The position numbers were made by a program, and so were the translations under genes. A stretch of 33,919 nt of DNA from Bacteroidales bacterium (GTDB lineage Bacteria; Bacteroidota; Bacteroidia; Bacteroidales; P3). The stretch is taken from contig JAKSMQ010000022.1 of NCBI GenBank assembly GCA_024400565.1, forward strand, positions 1 to 33,919, given 5' to 3'. The notes beneath the pieces were generated by a model that saw only the letters and a list, made by a program, of their open reading frames with translations, was not told the DNA's origin and did not search any database. Positions 32,285-33,919 of this stretch are shown piece after piece; the stretch's first letter is position 1; the number at the start of each line of letters is the position of its first letter.

Positions 32285-32545
32285 CGTTTCCGAAAGAAGG
32301 AACCGATCGAGAAAGACGCATTTGTGCCTTATTCTTCAAATGAGAACTTGGACAATTCTCTAATGAAAACGAAAGAATAATTGGTAAAATGTAAGTCTCC
32401 ATTGTATTGTATCTATGCAGTTTGCATCTGCATACGGTTCGGTGGAGCAATTTGCTAACCTTTATTTTTTGTTTTCAGGGAGTCCAAGCCCTTCATTTGG
32501 AAATAACGGCTCGGGTGAATGGCTCCACTTTCTTGTTATTTTGTA
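32285..32545 (+). ncRNA. Candidate structured non-coding RNA (about 260 nt)
   Basis: The region starts at a consensus promoter and ends at a terminator-like hairpin (AGCC 32487-32490 with GGCT 32521-32524, TTCA/TGAA inside) followed by ACTTTCTTGTTATTTTG. Between them there is no ORF, but local stems are dense: GTTTCC/GGAAC near 32286-32302, CTTATTCTT/AAGAATAA near 32329-32380 enclosing GAGAA/TTCTC, and ATGCAG/CTGCAT near 32414-32432. CTTGGAC near 32347 also matches GTCCAAG at 32482-32488, a possible long-range pair. The size suits a 6S-like or other housekeeping RNA, but I cannot name it. Confidence 0.42.
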
Positions 32546-32616
32546 AAATTTAACGGCAACTTCGAGCCAAAGTAGCAAACAAAAGTTGCACCCGACACGT
32601 AGTTAGGGAGGAATTA

Positions 32617-33213
32617 ATGAAAAAGAAGATCACAATTACAATCGTTTGCGTAACCATAATTGTTATTTTTATTTATTTATTTTGCAAAGAGTATGATGAA
32701 AAAATGGCCCAAGAGAGAAGGACGGCACAAATTGCAGATTCGATTGCTAAAAGTGAAGCATTTGTTGCAGATTCGATTGCTAAAAGAGAAGCATTTGTTG
32801 CTGATTCGCTAGCAAAAATGGAAAGGATAAATACAATTAAAAATAGTATAAGAATCACATCATATTGGTTATCATCTGCAAATTCTGCTGGTGGTAGAGA
32901 TGTTCATTTTAACTTTAAGAATAAATCTGACAAGACTATTAAATATTTAACATTCGAGGTTTACTTCTATAATGCAGTTGACGATTTAGTATATTGTGAG
33001 ATAAGAAATTATTGCTCTTTTAGGGGAAAATATACAGGCCCAGTTAAGCCCCAAGGACATAGTGATGGTGGGTATTGGGATTGTGTGATATATAATTACC
33101 AAGCAAAGAGAATCGTTTTAACAAGTATTGATATAGAATATACCGATGGTTCATCTTTACATATCAACAAAGAAGAATTAAAATATATTGAGGGATATAA
33201 AGGAGATGAGTAA
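32617..33213 (+). CDS. Membrane-anchored hypothetical protein with 11-residue repeats
   Basis: 198 residues. One N-terminal membrane anchor or uncleaved signal (ITITIVCVTIIVIFIYLFC, about 5-23) is followed by a coiled-coil stalk made of an 11-residue repeat (ADSIAKSEAFV and variants, about 40-70). A beta-rich C-terminal domain follows (about 78-190; DVHFNFKNKSDKTIKYLTFE, WDCVIYNYQAKRI), similar in pattern to FxLYD-like domains. No family name is certain. A good Shine-Dalgarno (GGGAGGAA, about 32606-32613) lies just before the ATG, which is unusual for this phylum. The gene is far more AT-rich than the core genes, suggesting acquisition by transfer. A terminator follows. Confidence 0.8.
   Translation: MKKKITITIVCVTIIVIFIYLFCKEYDEKMAQERRTAQIADSIAKSEAFVADSIAKREAFVADSLAKMERINTIKNSIRITSYWLSSANSAGGRDVHFNFKNKSDKTIKYLTFEVYFYNAVDDLVYCEIRNYCSFRGKYTGPVKPQGHSDGGYWDCVIYNYQAKRIVLTSIDIEYTDGSSLHINKEELKYIEGYKGDE
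32734..32826 (+). repeat. 33-bp tandem repeat inside the stalk coding region
   Basis: Units begin at 32734, 32767 and 32800, each starting GC(A/T)GATTCG(A/C)T; the third is partial. They encode the 11-residue ADSIAK.EAFV repeat and should be prone to copy-number change in frame. Confidence 0.85.
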
Positions 33214-33244
33214 CTTGCCAGGTGAGTTATTCTATCTTGGAAAA

Positions 33245-33283
33245 AAGACACTTATAAACAGAGATAATATGTATAAGTGTCTT
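33245..33283 (+). terminator. Terminator after the repeat protein
   Basis: AAGACACTTATA (33245-33256) and TATAAGTGTCTT (33272-33283) form a perfect 12-bp stem, 31 bases past the stop codon. The tail is only weakly T-rich. Confidence 0.7.
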
Positions 33284-33556
33284 GCAATTGTATTGTGACA
33301 TAATAAGAGTCATCAGTATTCCTTAAAGAAGCAGAAAAGACCATTCTTTAGATTGATTATTAATACTTACATAAACACATCTTGATTCTTATTTGCTAAC
33401 ACAAATATATCTTCAAAATGGGGTTGACGCAATGTTGATCCCATTTTTTTCTATTTCTGTTTTGGGATGCAAAATCACGATTTTTTGTTTCTTGAATAAA
33501 AGAAAATATGCTGAAATGTTAAGGGGGGTTCTATAAATTAAAAAACTGTTAATCAT
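33284..33556. other. AT-rich spacer, possible IS left end
   Basis: No ORF. The left end of the insertion sequence should lie here, perhaps around AAGGGGGGTTCTATAAATT (about 33520-33539), but the partner inverted repeat is outside the window, so the boundary is not established. Confidence 0.35.
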
Positions 33557-33587
33557 TTTGTTATATTGATAATTTTTCGTATTTTTG
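33557..33587 (+). promoter_or_regulatory. Promoter of the IS transposase
   Basis: TTTG at 33557-33560 and TATTTTTG at 33580-33587 with 19 bases between them fit the Bacteroidetes consensus. The transposase ATG is 24 bases downstream. Confidence 0.7.
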
Positions 33588-33610
33588 CAAAATAACTGAA
33601 GAGCCTTGAT

Positions 33611-33919
33611 ATGGCATACAAAAAATCATCTGAAACAGGCATGTTCGACCAGGAATTTACCATTGAAGCACTTTCTGGAATTGGGAACCCACTATCAGCC
33701 CTCAAGGAGGTTCTGGATTTTGAGCAGTTCCGCCCAATACTTGAGCCTGTGTTCGCTAAGGAGAATCGCAAAAGCAATGCCGGCCGACGTGGACTGGATC
33801 CCGTATTCATGATGAAAGTAATGTTTCTACAAAGGCTGTATGGTCTTGGAGACAAACAGATAGAAAATGAGGCTGTAAAAGAAGTTAAATTACCTAAAAG
33901 GAGGAATAAAGGGTTAGCT
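33611..33919 (+). mobile_element. IS5-type transposase, N-terminal part, apparently broken
   Basis: 103 codons are visible and open to the window end. The N-terminus has the IS5/IS4-like DUF772 pattern: a short lead, GNPLSALKEVLDFEQFRPIL, then NAGRRGLDPVFMMKVMFLQR and LYGLGDKQIENE. In the family this is followed by a conserved (D)RLSF..F.G. segment. Here the sequence instead turns into AVKEVKLPKRRNKG at about 33868, without family character. So the element is either truncated, interrupted by another sequence, or misjoined at the sequence end. The DDE catalytic region is not in the window. Confidence 0.75.

Overview
The window comes from a Bacteroidales bacterium, probably of the Prevotella group. 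Three things point there. Promoters have the Bacteroidetes form (TTTG, a gap of 19-20 bases, then TAnnTTTG), for example at 681-712, 9803-9834, 17761-17791 and 32247-32278. Gene content includes a TonB-dependent receptor paired with a DUF4249 lipoprotein, a second carboxypeptidase-regulatory-like/beta-barrel protein, lipoproteins and a DUF3109 protein. Shine-Dalgarno sites are mostly weak. TAG is used as a normal stop codon (trmN6, lrgB, hydC). The assignment rests on reading alone; no database search was possible.

Layout. 1-1134: repeats, tRNA-Gln and a terminator. 1135-8696: housekeeping and envelope genes (trmN6, lrgAB, an outer membrane beta-barrel protein, an M16 peptidase, a voltage-gated-type K+ channel with a zinc ribbon, a DedA/YqaA-like membrane protein). 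8784-9834: a decayed lipoprotein gene and tRNA-Phe. 10201-16787: a minus-strand run of lspA, an HD-domain protein, a DUF3109 protein, a SerA-like dehydrogenase, a DUF4249 lipoprotein and a TonB-dependent receptor. 16931-17536: a REP-like inverted repeat and a small lipoprotein.

The centre is a hydrogen-metabolism locus at 17882-27985 made of two convergent operons. The plus-strand operon (hndB, hydB, hydA, hydC) encodes an NAD-linked, probably electron-bifurcating group A [FeFe] hydrogenase. The minus-strand operon encodes, in order of transcription, the NADH/NAD+ sensor Rex, a thioredoxin-like [2Fe-2S] ferredoxin, a PAS-containing putative sensory [FeFe] hydrogenase (group C, HydS-like), a SpoIIE/PP2C-type phosphatase and a group B-like [FeFe] hydrogenase. 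Three different [FeFe]-hydrogenase catalytic types therefore sit beside a redox repressor and a Ser/Thr phosphatase. The obvious model is that H2 or redox state is read by HydS and NADH by Rex, and that the outputs tune the catalytic hydrogenases and other targets. Behind this locus lie a PAS-domain protein pair and a membrane-anchored Ser/Thr kinase fused to a formylglycine-generating-enzyme-like domain. The kinase could be the partner of the phosphatase, but that is inference.

From 31050 to the end the window becomes repeat-rich and then AT-rich: several hairpin and tandem repeat structures, coding debris, a strong promoter driving an apparently non-coding structured transcript (32285-32545), an orphan membrane-anchored protein with 11-residue repeats, and the 5' part of an IS5-type transposase that appears broken near the window end.
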